From NCBI RefSeq assembly GCF_000466965.1, contig NZ_BATB01000008.1, positions 30,784 through 94,783 of the forward strand: a stretch of DNA of 64,000 bases, written 5' to 3'. Of this stretch, positions 20,278-29,884 are shown one piece after another; position 1 is the first letter of the stretch; the number at the start of each line of letters is the position of its first letter. The translations under genes were made by a program, and so were the position numbers. The DNA comes from Limimaricola cinnabarinus LL-001. GTDB taxonomy: Bacteria; Pseudomonadota; Alphaproteobacteria; Rhodobacterales; Rhodobacteraceae. The notes under the pieces are model-generated. The model ran no database searches, was not told the DNA's origin, and was given only the letters and a program-made list of their open reading frames with translations.

Positions 20278-20492
20278 GAAGTGTCCCTTCTGGCTGCGAG
20301 CTGTGGGTCTGGCCCCGGTTCTGCCGCAACGGCAGCAGGCGATCAAGGCCGTTGCCCGCTATGTATACAACGGCACACAAATGTCCAGACACCCGAGGAC
20401 ACGTGGCGCGCACGCGGCTCTCGCGGCGGGTTGATTGGTGTTGCAGCGTCAATCAGCCTAGACCTGTAGGGCAATCGCGGTGGAGAGCATGA

Positions 20493-21197
20493 ATGCGGGG
20501 ATATCTGGCGGCACTGAGCATGGCGGGCGGCCTCGCCTTGAGCCCGGCGGCGCTGGCCGAGTCCCCGGTGGTCATCGAGCTCTTCACCTCGCAGGGATGT
20601 TCGAGTTGCCCGCCGGCGGATGAAATGGTGCGCAATCTTTCCACGCGTGACGATGTGATCGCCTTGGGGCTGCATGTCGATTACTGGGATTATATCGGCT
20701 GGGCCGACAGCTTCGCCCAGCCCGGCTTCACCAAGCGCCAGAAAAGCTATGCCGCCGCCGTTGGCGAACGGATGGTCTATACCCCGCAATTCGTCGTGGG
20801 CGGGGTAGAGCGGATCGTCGGAGCCAAGCCGATGAAGGTGATGCAGGCCGTGATGGACCGTGCCGAGGCCCCCGAACGGGCGTCGGTCTCGGTCATGCGC
20901 GAGGGGCAGACGCTGCGAATCAAGGCGGAGCGGTTAGACGAGGGGGCAGTGCCGGTCATGGTGCAATTGGTGCGCTTCCGGCCGCAGGCGGAGGTGGAGA
21001 TCGAGCATGGCGAGAACGCGGGCCAACGGCTCGTCTATGCCAACATCGTCACCTCGTGGAGCCTGCTCGTGCGCTGGACCGGCAATGAAGCACTCGACAT
21101 CACCGCACCGTTCGATGGCGAATTGCCGGGGGCCGTGATCGTGCAGGAAGAAGGACCCGGTGCGATCCTCGCGGCGGCGCGTCTGCCCTCGCCCTAG
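20493..21197 (+). CDS. DUF1223 secreted thioredoxin-like protein
   Basis: The 234-residue product has a signal peptide cleaved after ALA at residue 22, then the segment VVIELFTSQGCSSCPPADE with a CxxC pair (Cys36, Cys39), as in the DUF1223 family. The fold is predicted to be thioredoxin-like, so a periplasmic thiol role is plausible but unproven. The stop codon TAG overlaps the stop codon of the convergent acyltransferase gene in the tetramer CTAG. Confidence 0.85.
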   Translation: MRGYLAALSMAGGLALSPAALAESPVVIELFTSQGCSSCPPADEMVRNLSTRDDVIALGLHVDYWDYIGWADSFAQPGFTKRQKSYAAAVGERMVYTPQFVVGGVERIVGAKPMKVMQAVMDRAEAPERASVSVMREGQTLRIKAERLDEGAVPVMVQLVRFRPQAEVEIEHGENAGQRLVYANIVTSWSLLVRWTGNEALDITAPFDGELPGAVIVQEEGPGAILAAARLPSP

Positions 21198-22075
21198 GCC
21201 GCGCGGGCCTGTTTCCATCGGTTGTGCACCCAGAACCACTGGCCCGGATCGCGCTCCATGCGCGCTTCGAGACGTCGTGTCGCCTCGCGCATCATCGCGA
21301 TCGGCTCAGCTTGGGAAATCGGCGCCTCGAGTGCGATGTGAAAGCCGATGCCATCGGGGCGGCGAATGCCGAAATAGGGCACGAGAGCCGCATCGAATCG
21401 GAGCGCCAGCTCGGCCGCAGTGAGCGCAGTGCGGGCGGGCCGGCCCATGAAATCGATCTCGACACCGCCCCGATCATGCAGGTCGAACAGGATCGTCGCC
21501 ATGCCCCCTGATTTGAGGTGCCGCAAGAACCCCGTGAGCCCGCGCCGCCCCTTGGCAAAGACCGGACCCGACACGTCCTGCATGGTGGCGGCATAGTGGT
21601 CGTTGACGAAACCGTTCGACATAGCGCGATAAAGGCCGCCGATCTCGTACCCCATGCTGGTCAGCACCCGGCGCGGCGCCTCGTGATTGCCGAAATGACC
21701 GGTCACGAAAATCACCGGTCGGCGCTCCGCACGGGCACGTGCAATGGTCTCCAATCCGGCGTCCTCGTGCAGCGCGGCAGGCAACGCCCGCGCGAACTCC
21801 GCACCGGAGTAATTCTCGATCAGCGTGCGCCCGAGGTTGTCGCAAACGGCACGGGCCAGACTGGCCCGGCGCGGAGCAGGCATATCGGGAAAGATCAGCC
21901 CGAGATTGGCTTCGGCCCTGCGGCGGTAGCCCGCAAGGGGACCAAGCGCGCGCGCGGTCAAGGCACCCATCGCGGCGACGCGCCGCTCGTAGGGCAGGCT
22001 GCGCGCCACACCCAAGGCGGCACGCAGGGCGAGATCGACCGCCCTGTCGGTCGGACCGCGCCCGCGCACCGTCAT
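21194..22075 (-). CDS. Lysophospholipid/lipid A acyltransferase family protein (LpxL/HtrB-like)
   Basis: This 293-residue protein belongs to the membrane-associated acyltransferases that add secondary acyl chains to lipid A or related glycerolipids. It carries the HX4E catalytic motif in TGHFGNHEAPRR (His127, Glu132) and the later block GGVEIDFMGRPA. I chose the ATG at 22075 because AAGGA lies at good spacing and the family usually begins with a DRAVDLALR-type segment soon after the start; an ATG 17 codons upstream (22126) is the alternative. The exact acceptor cannot be deduced. It ends overlapping the DUF1223 stop. Confidence 0.82.
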   Translation of the reverse strand: MTVRGRGPTDRAVDLALRAALGVARSLPYERRVAAMGALTARALGPLAGYRRRAEANLGLIFPDMPAPRRASLARAVCDNLGRTLIENYSGAEFARALPAALHEDAGLETIARARAERRPVIFVTGHFGNHEAPRRVLTSMGYEIGGLYRAMSNGFVNDHYAATMQDVSGPVFAKGRRGLTGFLRHLKSGGMATILFDLHDRGGVEIDFMGRPARTALTAAELALRFDAALVPYFGIRRPDGIGFHIALEAPISQAEPIAMMREATRRLEARMERDPGQWFWVHNRWKQARAA

Positions 22076-22399
22076 CGTGCCGTCCTTCGCCAAAACCAGT
22101 TCTCCGCCAAGCCTGCCAGTGGCCATAGAGTGGGGCGTTCCGGATGCCAAGCCAAGGGTCGGGCGGCTCGCGTGCTGGGCTAACCCGGACCATCCTGACC
22201 AAGGTCGCACGAACGCCCTCAGGCGATCACCGCCTGAGCCCCTCTTGCCGCCTCGTTCCATCGGTTGATCCGGCCCACGCTCACCGACTCGATGCCGGTC
22301 TTGTCGATGGGCCGGGGGGGCTGACACGGGGTCCCGACTTCCCTGATCTGTGCTTCTACAGGCAGGATTAGGGCAAAAGGTAAACAACAGGTTTCTGTC
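22076..22399. other. 324-base gap with dyad and possible gene remnant
   Basis: No credible gene. It holds a perfect 8-bp inverted repeat CTCAGGCG-atcac-CGCCTGAG (22218-22238). The 12-mer TTCCATCGGTTG at 22256-22267 also occurs in the 3' end of the adjacent acyltransferase gene (21213-21224). The block CTCAGGCG(A/G)TCACC occurs at 22218 and again at 22398. This suggests a decayed partial duplication, discussed under findings. Confidence 0.4.
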
Positions 22400-22891
22400 T
22401 CAGGCGGTCACCACCGCGATCGACAGCTCCCCCAACCGTGCGCGCATGGCCGGGCCAAGTGTCTCGACCTCGCGGGTGAGGTCGTGCAGCCGCGCCAACT
22501 CCGCCTGCATCTCCTCGATCTCCGCCGTTTCGAACGGACGATCGGGGTGCGCCAGCCCGCCAAAACTGTGAGCGTCGTCGGTCATGGAGATGCTGACGCC
22601 ATAGCGAAGCCCGTAGCTCGCGGCCTGCGTCATCACGTCGCGCGGGTCCTCCGACGCGTCGAACTCCTCCCAGCGCCGCACCCCCTCATTGGACATCGCC
22701 CAGCGCACCGTCGGATCGTGCATCAGCAGGCCTTGCCGGGCATAGGATTCGACCCAAGCCAGGGGGTAGCAATTGAACATCAATTTCGGAGCGGCAAAAT
22801 GGATATGCACGCCGAGAGCAAAGCCGCCGGGCGCAATCTGCTTGAGATGCGCAAGGCTATGGCCGATACTGATATCATTGGGCAAGGTCAT
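22400..22891 (-). CDS. LuxR-type autoinducer-binding domain protein without DNA-binding domain
   Basis: The 163-residue protein aligns with the N-terminal signal-binding half of LuxR-family quorum sensing regulators. It keeps the conserved pocket pattern W-x3-Y (WVESY), DP (MHDPTVRW), a second tryptophan in RRWEEF and the glycine-containing GLRYGVSISMTD. A complete LuxR regulator would need about 65 more residues forming a helix-turn-helix. None is present, and neither other frame downstream supplies one, so this is not a simple frameshift. It faces a full-length LuxR-family gene across a 123-base gap. It could sequester signal or form heterodimers. No luxI gene is visible in the window. Confidence 0.8.
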   Translation of the reverse strand: MTLPNDISIGHSLAHLKQIAPGGFALGVHIHFAAPKLMFNCYPLAWVESYARQGLLMHDPTVRWAMSNEGVRRWEEFDASEDPRDVMTQAASYGLRYGVSISMTDDAHSFGGLAHPDRPFETAEIEEMQAELARLHDLTREVETLGPAMRARLGELSIAVVTA

Positions 22892-23014
22892 CTGGCGGTT
22901 CTACCTCGGCGTTCACAGATCGCACCCGTCAGGACGAGGTCCGGGGGCAAAGATCGAAGTTGGCGCAATGAGTGAACGACCTCACACCGACCTGTCCCGA
23001 GCTGGACCCGCCTT

Positions 23015-23611
23015 GTGACGGGTCTTGTCGATACCGAACGGCTCGGGCAACTGGCCCCCGCCGGTCACTACATCGCATTGCGCATCGGCTTTGCATTCCC
23101 ACTCGAAGAATACAACCACCTGCCGAAAGCATGGATCGACATTTATACCTCCGAGCGACTTATTCTTGATGATTCCGCGATCCGCTGGGCCTATGCCAAC
23201 GAGGGCGCGACGCGCTGGAGCGCGCTCGAGGACCCGCACGGGGTCTTCGCGAAGGCGCGGCAGCTGCGGCTGCGCTATGGGGCCGTGGCAGCGGTCGCCG
23301 ATGTCGGGGGAGCCCGGTCTTACGGGATTTATCTGCGAGAGGACCGGGAGTTCAGCGACCGGGAGCTGGCGGTGATCGTGGAGATGCTCGGCAAGATGCA
23401 CTCGGATGCCGCGCCCCCGAGCAACCTGACGCAGGCCGAGATCGAGGTGCTGCGCATGGTCAAGAACGGCTACCGGCTCAAGCAGATCGCCCACGCGCTG
23501 GGCGTCACCGAAGGCGCGATCAAGCAACGCCTGAAGAATGCCCGCACCAAGCTCGGCGCCAACACCGCGACGCAGGCGGCGACATTGGCCGCGGGGTTCG
23601 GCCTGATCTGA
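23015..23611 (+). CDS. LuxR-family transcriptional regulator with autoinducer-binding domain
   Basis: The 198-residue protein has an N-terminal acylhomoserine lactone-binding-like domain (about 1-130; WIDIY, DDSAIRW, RLRYG) and a C-terminal GerE/LuxR helix-turn-helix (about 137-198; LTQAEIEVLRMVKNGYRLKQ then GVTEGAIKQRLKNARTKLGA). The residue after the key aspartate is Ser where most LuxR proteins have Pro, so ligand range may differ. It starts at GTG 23015; an ATG at 22972 is in another frame. With no luxI nearby it would be classed as an orphan (solo) regulator here. It is divergent from the HTH-less paralogue. Confidence 0.88.
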   Translation: MTGLVDTERLGQLAPAGHYIALRIGFAFPLEEYNHLPKAWIDIYTSERLILDDSAIRWAYANEGATRWSALEDPHGVFAKARQLRLRYGAVAAVADVGGARSYGIYLREDREFSDRELAVIVEMLGKMHSDAAPPSNLTQAEIEVLRMVKNGYRLKQIAHALGVTEGAIKQRLKNARTKLGANTATQAATLAAGFGLI

Positions 23612-23644
23612 GTGGCGGGCCGATGCCGGCCCGCCCGCCGCGCA

Positions 23645-24946
23645 TCAGCCGAAGACGCGGGCGAAGATCGTGTCCACATGCTTGGTGTGATAGGCGAGGT
23701 CGAACTTCTCCTCGATCTCCTCGGGGCTGAGCGCCGCCGTCACTTCCGTATCGGCCAGAAGCTCGGTCTTGAAGTCCGCGCCTTGCTCCCACACCCGCAT
23801 CGCGTTGCGCTGCACGAGGCGGTAAGCGTCCTCGCGGCTCACCCCCGCCTGCGTCAGTGCCAGAAGCACGCGCTGGCTCATCACCAGACCGCGGAACTTG
23901 TTCATGTTGTCGAGCATGTTCTGCGGGTAGATCACCAGCTTCTCGATCATCCCGGCAAGGCGGTTCAGCGCAAAGTCGAGCGTCACGGTGGTGTCGGGGC
24001 CAATCGCGCGTTCGACCGAGCTGTGGCTGATGTCACGCTCGTGCCAGAGCGTCACGTTCTCGAGCGCGGGCGTCACCGACATGCGCACGAGCCGGGCCAG
24101 ACCGGTCAGGTTCTCGGTCAGCACCGGGTTGCGCTTGTGCGGCATCGCGGAGGAGCCCTTCTGGCCCTTGGAGAAGAACTCCTCGGCCTCGAGAACCTCG
24201 GTGCGCTGCATGTGGCGCACCTCGGTGGCGATGTTCTCCATCGACGAGGCGATGACGCCCAGCGTCGCAAAGAACATCGCATGACGGTCGCGCGGGATCA
24301 CTTGGGTCGAGATCGTCTCAGGGCGCAGGCCCATCTTCTCGCAGACATGCGCCTCGACGGCCGGGTCGACATTGGCATAGGTTCCGACGGCGCCCGAGAT
24401 CGCGCCGGTGGCGATCTCCTCACGTGCGTTGCGCAGCCGCGCGAGGCCGCGATCCATCTCGGCGTAGAAGCGCGCGAAGGTGAGCCCCATGGTGGTCGGC
24501 TCGGCATGGATGCCGTGGCTGCGGCCGATGCGCACCGTGTCTTTGTGCTCGATCGCGCGCGCCTTGAGCGCGGCCAGAACCCGCTCCATGTCCGCGATCA
24601 GCAGGTCGGCGGCGCGGGTCAGCTGCACGTTGAAGGTCGTGTCGAGCACATCCGAGGATGTCATGCCCTGATGCACGAACCGTGCCTGATCCGAACCCAC
24701 ATGCTCGGCCAGATGCGTCAGGAAGGCGATGACATCGTGCTTGGTGACGGCCTCGATTTCGTCGATGCGGGCGACGTCGAACTCCACGTCCTTCGCCTTC
24801 CATACGGCATCCGCGTTCTCGCGCGGTATCACGCCGAGATCGGCCATCGCGTCGCCGGCATGGGCCTCGATCTCGTACCAGATGCGGAACTTGGTGGCGG
24901 GCTCCCAGATGGCGGTCATCTCGGGGCGGGAATAGCGGGGGATCAT
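23645..24946 (-). CDS. purB: Adenylosuccinate lyase
   Basis: The 433-residue enzyme of the fumarase/aspartase superfamily acts twice in purine synthesis: it splits SAICAR and adenylosuccinate, releasing fumarate. It contains the superfamily signature SSAMPHKRNP, the N-terminal MIPRYSRPEMTAIW typical of PurB, and the catalytic histidine context GMTSSDVLDT. The start at 24946 matches family length; the open frame extends upstream without similarity. Confidence 0.96.
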   Translation of the reverse strand: MIPRYSRPEMTAIWEPATKFRIWYEIEAHAGDAMADLGVIPRENADAVWKAKDVEFDVARIDEIEAVTKHDVIAFLTHLAEHVGSDQARFVHQGMTSSDVLDTTFNVQLTRAADLLIADMERVLAALKARAIEHKDTVRIGRSHGIHAEPTTMGLTFARFYAEMDRGLARLRNAREEIATGAISGAVGTYANVDPAVEAHVCEKMGLRPETISTQVIPRDRHAMFFATLGVIASSMENIATEVRHMQRTEVLEAEEFFSKGQKGSSAMPHKRNPVLTENLTGLARLVRMSVTPALENVTLWHERDISHSSVERAIGPDTTVTLDFALNRLAGMIEKLVIYPQNMLDNMNKFRGLVMSQRVLLALTQAGVSREDAYRLVQRNAMRVWEQGADFKTELLADTEVTAALSPEEIEEKFDLAYHTKHVDTIFARVFG

Positions 24947-25066
24947 CGGCGCTCTCTCGTTCGGGGAGGGTTCGCCGGGGTCATAGGGGGATGGGCCGCG
25001 CCGCACAAGGTCGTCGGCTGACGCGGCGGCAGTGCGACCGGCCCCATGTCGGGGCCGGCCCGCGAT

Positions 25067-25924
25067 TCACCAAACTGCTGCGGCGAGTGTCGGAAGCCAG
25101 GCCGCGATCCCGGGGGCAGCCGCGATGCCCGTGGCGACGAGCGCGATCTGCCCGGTGCCGGAGCGGTCGCGCCACAGCCGCAGGCCCAAAGCCTGTAGTG
25201 GGTTCTTCTTGGGCTGTTCCCCTGCCTTGGCTTCGGCGAGGGCCGCGCGGATATCGCGCATCTCCGCGACCATCGGGTGCGCCGTCACGGGGCTGTCGTT
25301 GGCCGGGCCCGCAAATTCGTCCATGGCGCGCCGCTTGGGCCGCTCGGTGCGATAGTTCGGGACTTGCGGCCGCTTGGGGCGGGGGCGTCTCTGGGGCACT
25401 TCGGGGGCCAGCTCTGAGACCTGCTCGGCGGTCTCGGCGTCGTAGCGCGCCAGCATCCGGTCGAACTCGCGGGCGCTCGTATGCGGGCCAAGACGGGTCG
25501 GATCGAGGCCGGGCAGCGCGTCGATCAGCTTGTCGATCATCTCGGCGGTCGGGGTTTCGGTGCTGGTCTGCCACAGCATGCGATCCGACATGTAGCGATC
25601 ATTGATGCGGTCCGCGAGCAGGCGCGTGATAGTGCCCTGATGACTGGCGATGCCGATCTGGCAATCGCCACTTTCTCCGGCGCCAACGCCGATGGTCAGG
25701 CAGGCGGCGTAGCGGCCGGGCAGGGGCTGGGACCAGCCGAGAATGATGCGCGCATTGTCGAGATCGAAGATCGCGACGTCGTCGTGATCCCAGTTAAGAC
25801 CGCAATCGCCGGCGGGACCTTCGCGAAGCGACGTGCACAGATCCTCGACAAGATTGGGAAAATCGAGCGCGGGGATGCCGCGGAACAGCAGCTGGGCGAT
25901 GGTACTGGTGATCGGGTCTGACAT
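25067..25924 (-). CDS. Conserved hypothetical protein with C-terminal membrane segment
   Basis: The 285-residue protein starts MSDPITSTIAQLLFRGIPAL. It has a soluble N-terminal domain (about 1-115) rich in Asp/Gly that vaguely resembles YbjN or secretion-chaperone folds. A Pro/Arg-rich linker (about 150-190) follows, and then a hydrophobic C-terminal stretch (about 262-283, IALVATGIAAAPGIAAWLPTL) that could anchor it in the membrane. I do not recognise a function. The start is set by the ATG at 25924. The longer open frame upstream has no protein-like features. It lies alone between purB and the glnBA operon. Confidence 0.65.
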   Translation of the reverse strand: MSDPITSTIAQLLFRGIPALDFPNLVEDLCTSLREGPAGDCGLNWDHDDVAIFDLDNARIILGWSQPLPGRYAACLTIGVGAGESGDCQIGIASHQGTITRLLADRINDRYMSDRMLWQTSTETPTAEMIDKLIDALPGLDPTRLGPHTSAREFDRMLARYDAETAEQVSELAPEVPQRRPRPKRPQVPNYRTERPKRRAMDEFAGPANDSPVTAHPMVAEMRDIRAALAEAKAGEQPKKNPLQALGLRLWRDRSGTGQIALVATGIAAAPGIAAWLPTLAAAVW

Positions 25925-25969
25925 GGACCGGTCTCCGAATGGGTCGGCTCGTTGGCCGGTGAGTGGTCC

Positions 25970-25986
25970 TTTAACTAAGGTTAACG
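25970..25986 (-). promoter_or_regulatory. Possible CtrA-like box upstream of the hypothetical gene
   Basis: Two TTAA elements (25971-25974 and 25981-25984, the second as TTAAC) lie 46-62 bases before the ATG at 25924. CtrA sites are TTAA-N7-TTAA; here the gap is six, or seven if the first half is taken as TTTA. It is an AT-rich island in GC-rich DNA. Weak evidence. Confidence 0.25.
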
Positions 25987-26117
25987 AATGTGTTCCCGTT
26001 AAGCACGAAACTGGGAATAAGCGTGGTCCTTCCGCCTGATCGGCCCAAGCAGCGCCGCAGTTTCGCCATCTCGTTTCGTGCGTGCCCCCGTCTCGCAAGG
26101 AAACTCGCAACGAAAAC

Positions 26118-26145
26118 AGGGCGCCCCTTGGGGCGCCCCGCATTA
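26118..26145 (-). terminator. Terminator after glnA
   Basis: On the minus strand GGGCGCCCC-AA-GGGGCGCCC forms a 9-bp stem followed by TGTTTTCG. It starts about 24 bases after the glnA stop codon. Confidence 0.7.
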
Positions 26146-26168
26146 CTGGGCCGTAACCGTTCCCGCTA

Positions 26169-27574
26169 TCAGCAGGAGTAGTAGAGCTTGTACTCGACCG
26201 GGTGCGGCGTGTGCTCGTAGGCGTAGACCTCTTCCCACTTGAGCGCCATGTAGCCCTCAAGCTGGTCACGGGTGAACACGTCACCGGCAAGCAGGAACTC
26301 GTGGTCCTTCTCCAGCTCCTCGAGCGCCTCGCGCAGCGAACCGCAGACGGTCGGGATCTCGGCCAGCTCCTCGGGCGGCAGGTCGTAAAGATCCTTGTCC
26401 GAGGCCGGACCCGGATCGATCTTGTTCTTGATGCCATCGAGACCGGCCATCATCAGAGCCGCGAAGGCGAGATAGGGGTTCGCGGCCGGATCGGGGAAGC
26501 GGGCCTCGACGCGCTTGGCCTTCGGGCTCTCCGACCACGGGATCCGGACGCAGCCCGAGCGGTTGCGGGCCGAGTAGGCGCGCAGCACCGGAGCTTCGAA
26601 GCCCGGGATCAGACGCTTGTAGCTGTTGGTGGTCGGGTTGGTGATCGCGTTGAGCGCCTTGGCGTGCTTGAGGATGCCGCCGATGAAGTAGAGCGCTTCC
26701 TGGCTGAGATCGGCATACTTGTCGCCCGCGAAGAGCGGCTTGCCGTCCTTCCAGATCGACATGTTGACATGCATGCCCGAGCCGTTGTCGCCCGAGATCG
26801 GCTTCGGCATGAAGGTCGCCGACTTGCCATAGGCCTGAGCCACGTTGTGGATCACGTATTTGTACTTCTGGATCTCGTCGGCCTGATGCGTCAGGGTCCC
26901 GAAGATCAGGCCCAGCTCGTGCTGGCACGAGGCCACCTCGTGGTGATGCTTGTCGACCTTCATGCCCATGCGCTTCATGGTCGAGAGCATCTCGCCGCGC
27001 ATGTCCTGCGCGTCGTCGATCGGGTTCACCGGGAAGTAGCCGCCCTTGACGCCCGGACGGTGGCCGGTGTTGCCGACCTCGTATTCGGTGTCGGTGTTCC
27101 ATGCGCCGTCGATGGCATCGACCGAGAAAGAGACCTTGTTCGAGGTCACGGCAAAACGGACGTCGTCGAAGATGAAGAACTCGGCCTCGGGGCCCATATA
27201 GGCGGTGTCGCCGATGCCCGACGACTTGAGGTAGGCCTCGGCCTTGAGCGCGGTGCCGCGCGGGTCGCGGTCATAGGGCTCGCCGGTGTCGGGCTCGACC
27301 ACGGTGCAATGGATGCACAGCGTCTTCTCGGCATAGAACGGATCTAGATAGGCGCTGTCGAACGCCGGCATCAGCTTCATGTCGGACTGGTCGATCGATT
27401 TCCAGCCGGCGATCGAGGAGCGTCGAACATGAAGCCCTCCTCGAGAAAGTCCTCGTCGACAAGGTCGGAGACCACGGTGACGTGCTGGAGCTTGCCCTTG
27501 GGGTCGGTGAAACGGATGTCGACGTATTCGACCTCCTCGTCCTTGATCATCTTCAGAAGCGTAGAGCTGTCCAT
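26169..27574 (-). pseudogene. glnA: Glutamine synthetase type I, frame broken by an apparent one-base deletion
   Basis: Glutamine synthetase joins ammonia and glutamate using ATP. The intact protein would be 468 residues, normal for GSI. The N-terminal part ([27 protein letters not shown]) runs from 27574 to about 27421. There GAC-GCTCCTCG appears in place of GAC-GGC-TCC-TCG, and the rest continues in another frame as [16 protein letters not shown] and onward. The catalytic core includes GSGMHVNMS and the adenylylation tyrosine region [10 protein letters not shown], so activity would be controlled by GlnE. AAGGAA precedes ATG 27574. It is downstream of glnB in one operon with a hairpin between them. 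Glutamine synthetase is nearly indispensable, so I infer a sequence error. Confidence 0.92.
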
Positions 27575-27603
27575 CAATGCTTTCCTTGTTTGTCTCGTGT
27601 TCG

Positions 27604-27626
27604 TGAAAAGGGGCTCGTTGCCCCTT
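27604..27626 (-). terminator. Hairpin with T tract between glnB and glnA
   Basis: AAGGGGC-aacga-GCCCCTT (minus strand) is a perfect 7-bp stem running into TTTTCACG. It lies within the 63-base spacer between glnB and glnA, so it can act as a partial terminator or processing site that sets the glnB/glnA ratio. Confidence 0.55.
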
Positions 27627-27637
27627 GCGCGCCGCGA

Positions 27638-28039
<402 letters not shown>

Positions 28040-28119
28040 TCACCGGTCCCGGAGCGGCGGCGGGCTGATGCCGAAATTCTGTAGTCGTGATTAAAAATTG
28101 TGCGAAATGGGTGGATTCG

Positions 28120-29670
28120 ATGCAGTGTGAAAACTCCGAGGCCGCTGCGCCGCGATCGAGCGCCCGTTCCATGTGCAGTCTCGATGCAGCGGCGTTGCTG
28201 AGTGCCGCCGAAATGCGCGATGCCGAAGCTCAGGCGATCGCGGCGGGCACTTCGGGATCGGTGCTGATGGAGCGCGCGGGCGCGGCGGTGGTCGTGGCAT
28301 TGGAGGCCTTCTGGCCGGATCTCGCCCCCGGGGCGCGGGCCTGCATCCTGTGCGGCCCGGGCGGCAATGGGGGCGACGGTTATGTCGTGGCGCAGCTTTT
28401 GCATATGCGGGGTTGGCGGGTGCGGGTGCATGCGCTGGCACCGGCGACTACCCCTGATGCCCGCGCGCAGGCAGAAAAATGGGCAGCCACGGGTGTGACC
28501 GAGGGTTGGGACGAGGCCGCTGCTTCGGTGCAGGACGCGGATCTGGTGATCGACGCGCTGTTCGGTCTCGGGCTGTCGCGCTCTCTTGGGCCGGAGGTGG
28601 CCGCTATCTGCGAGGCGCGGCCAAGGCGGTTGCTGGCGATCGACCTGCCATCGGGCCTGTGCTCGGATAGCGGTCGGGTGATTGGCGACACCTGCCTCGA
28701 TGCCGATCTGACGGTAAGCTTTCACATGCCCAAGCGGGGCCATGTGCTGGCCGAGGGGCCGGCGCGTTGTGGCGCGCTCGACATCCGTGACATCGGACTT
28801 GTCGATGGACAGGACGAGGTGAGGCTCACCGGTTTGCCTGCCGGGCTCGCCAAGAAGTCAGGCCATAAATACGGGTATGGCCATGCGCTCGTGCTCTCGG
28901 GAGGGGTCGGGCGCGGGGGAGCGGCCCGGATGGCGGCGCGCGGTGTGCTTCGGATCGGGGCGGGGCTGGTGACCGTGGCTTGCCCGCCCGCCGCCTTGCA
29001 GGAAAACGCGGCGCGGCTCGACGCGATCATGCTGCGTCCGCTGCGCGATGCAGAAGGCTTGGATGTGCTCCTCAAGGACACGCGCCTGAACGCGCTCCTG
29101 CTCGGCCCCGGCCTTGGCACGCGCAAACGGGAGCGCGAGTTTGTCGCCCGCGCGCTGGCCGCGCGGCGCGGCACCGTGCTCGACGCCGATGCGCTGACGC
29201 TCATCGCCGAAGACGAAGGACTGCGCGCCGCGCTTCACGAGGGATGCCTGCTGACACCTCATGATGGCGAATTCGCCCGGCTGTTTCCCGATCTTGCCGA
29301 CCGCATGAGTGGCGCCATCGCGCATGGCCCGGCCTTTTCGCGCATCGATGCCGCGCGGGAGGCTGCCGCGCGCGCCGGTTGCGCGGTGCTGCTCAAGGGG
29401 CCGGATACCATCATCGCCGCCGCCGACGGACGCGTCCGCGTCAACCCAGGCGTCTACGAGCGCGCCGCGCCTTGGCTTGCCACCGCCGGGGCGGGCGACG
29501 TGCTCGCGGGGTTGGCCACGGGGCTCGTGGCGCGCGGCTGGCCGGGGTTCGAGGCAGGGCGGGATGCGGCTTGGCTGCATGTCGAGGCGGCACGCCGGTT
29601 CGGCCCCGGGCTGATCGCCGAGGACTTGCCCGAGTTGTTGCCGCCACTCCTGCGCGAACTGGGCATTTGA
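28120..29670 (+). CDS. nnr: Bifunctional NAD(P)H-hydrate epimerase / ADP-dependent NAD(P)H-hydrate dehydratase
   Basis: This protein of about 516 residues repairs hydrated NADH and NADPH. The N-terminal YjeF_N domain (about 20-215) has [18 protein letters not shown] and the nucleotide pattern [12 protein letters not shown], and catalyses epimerisation. The C-terminal ribokinase-like domain (about 230-510) has [23 protein letters not shown] and [15 protein letters not shown] and catalyses dehydration. Start choice is uncertain: ATG 28120 has GGGTGG upstream, while 28087 (GTG) and 28171 (ATG) are alternatives. It is divergent from glnB across about 140 bases. Confidence 0.9.
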   Translation: MQCENSEAAAPRSSARSMCSLDAAALLSAAEMRDAEAQAIAAGTSGSVLMERAGAAVVVALEAFWPDLAPGARACILCGPGGNGGDGYVVAQLLHMRGWRVRVHALAPATTPDARAQAEKWAATGVTEGWDEAAASVQDADLVIDALFGLGLSRSLGPEVAAICEARPRRLLAIDLPSGLCSDSGRVIGDTCLDADLTVSFHMPKRGHVLAEGPARCGALDIRDIGLVDGQDEVRLTGLPAGLAKKSGHKYGYGHALVLSGGVGRGGAARMAARGVLRIGAGLVTVACPPAALQENAARLDAIMLRPLRDAEGLDVLLKDTRLNALLLGPGLGTRKREREFVARALAARRGTVLDADALTLIAEDEGLRAALHEGCLLTPHDGEFARLFPDLADRMSGAIAHGPAFSRIDAAREAAARAGCAVLLKGPDTIIAAADGRVRVNPGVYERAAPWLATAGAGDVLAGLATGLVARGWPGFEAGRDAAWLHVEAARRFGPGLIAEDLPELLPPLLRELGI

Positions 29671-29771
29671 CGCCGCTGCGGCAGCCGATTTTTCCCGTGG
29701 CGCAGGCTCTCGCGCTTTGCTAGACAGCGCCGAGATTTCCGGGGGGCGTTTCGCGCCCTTCAAAGAGACAT

Positions 29772-29856
29772 GCGGGTGTGGCGAAACTGGTAGACGCACC
29801 AGATTTAGGTTCTGGCGCCGCAAGGCGTGGGGGTTCGAGTCCCTTCACCCGCACCA
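29772..29856 (+). tRNA. tRNA-Leu (UAG anticodon)
   Basis: An 85-base class II tRNA: acceptor GCGGGTG pairing with CACCCGC, anticodon stem CCAGA/TCTGG around TTTAGGT giving anticodon TAG, a long variable arm, T arm GGGTTCGAGTCCC, and an encoded CCA end. It lies between the nnr gene and tig, about 30 bases before the trigger factor gene. Confidence 0.97.
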
Positions 29857-29884
29857 AGAAACACGATTGAGAAAAGGACGACAG

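Noticed and set aside
25925..26437. 171-codon upstream extension of the hypothetical gene, reaching antisense of glnA
   Set aside because: Low-complexity Ser/Thr/Arg composition and no ribosome-binding site; ATG 25924 begins the protein-like part.
29772..29856. tRNA-Leu as an integration site
   Set aside because: Both sides are core genes (nnr, tig) and there is no integrase or repeated tRNA end.
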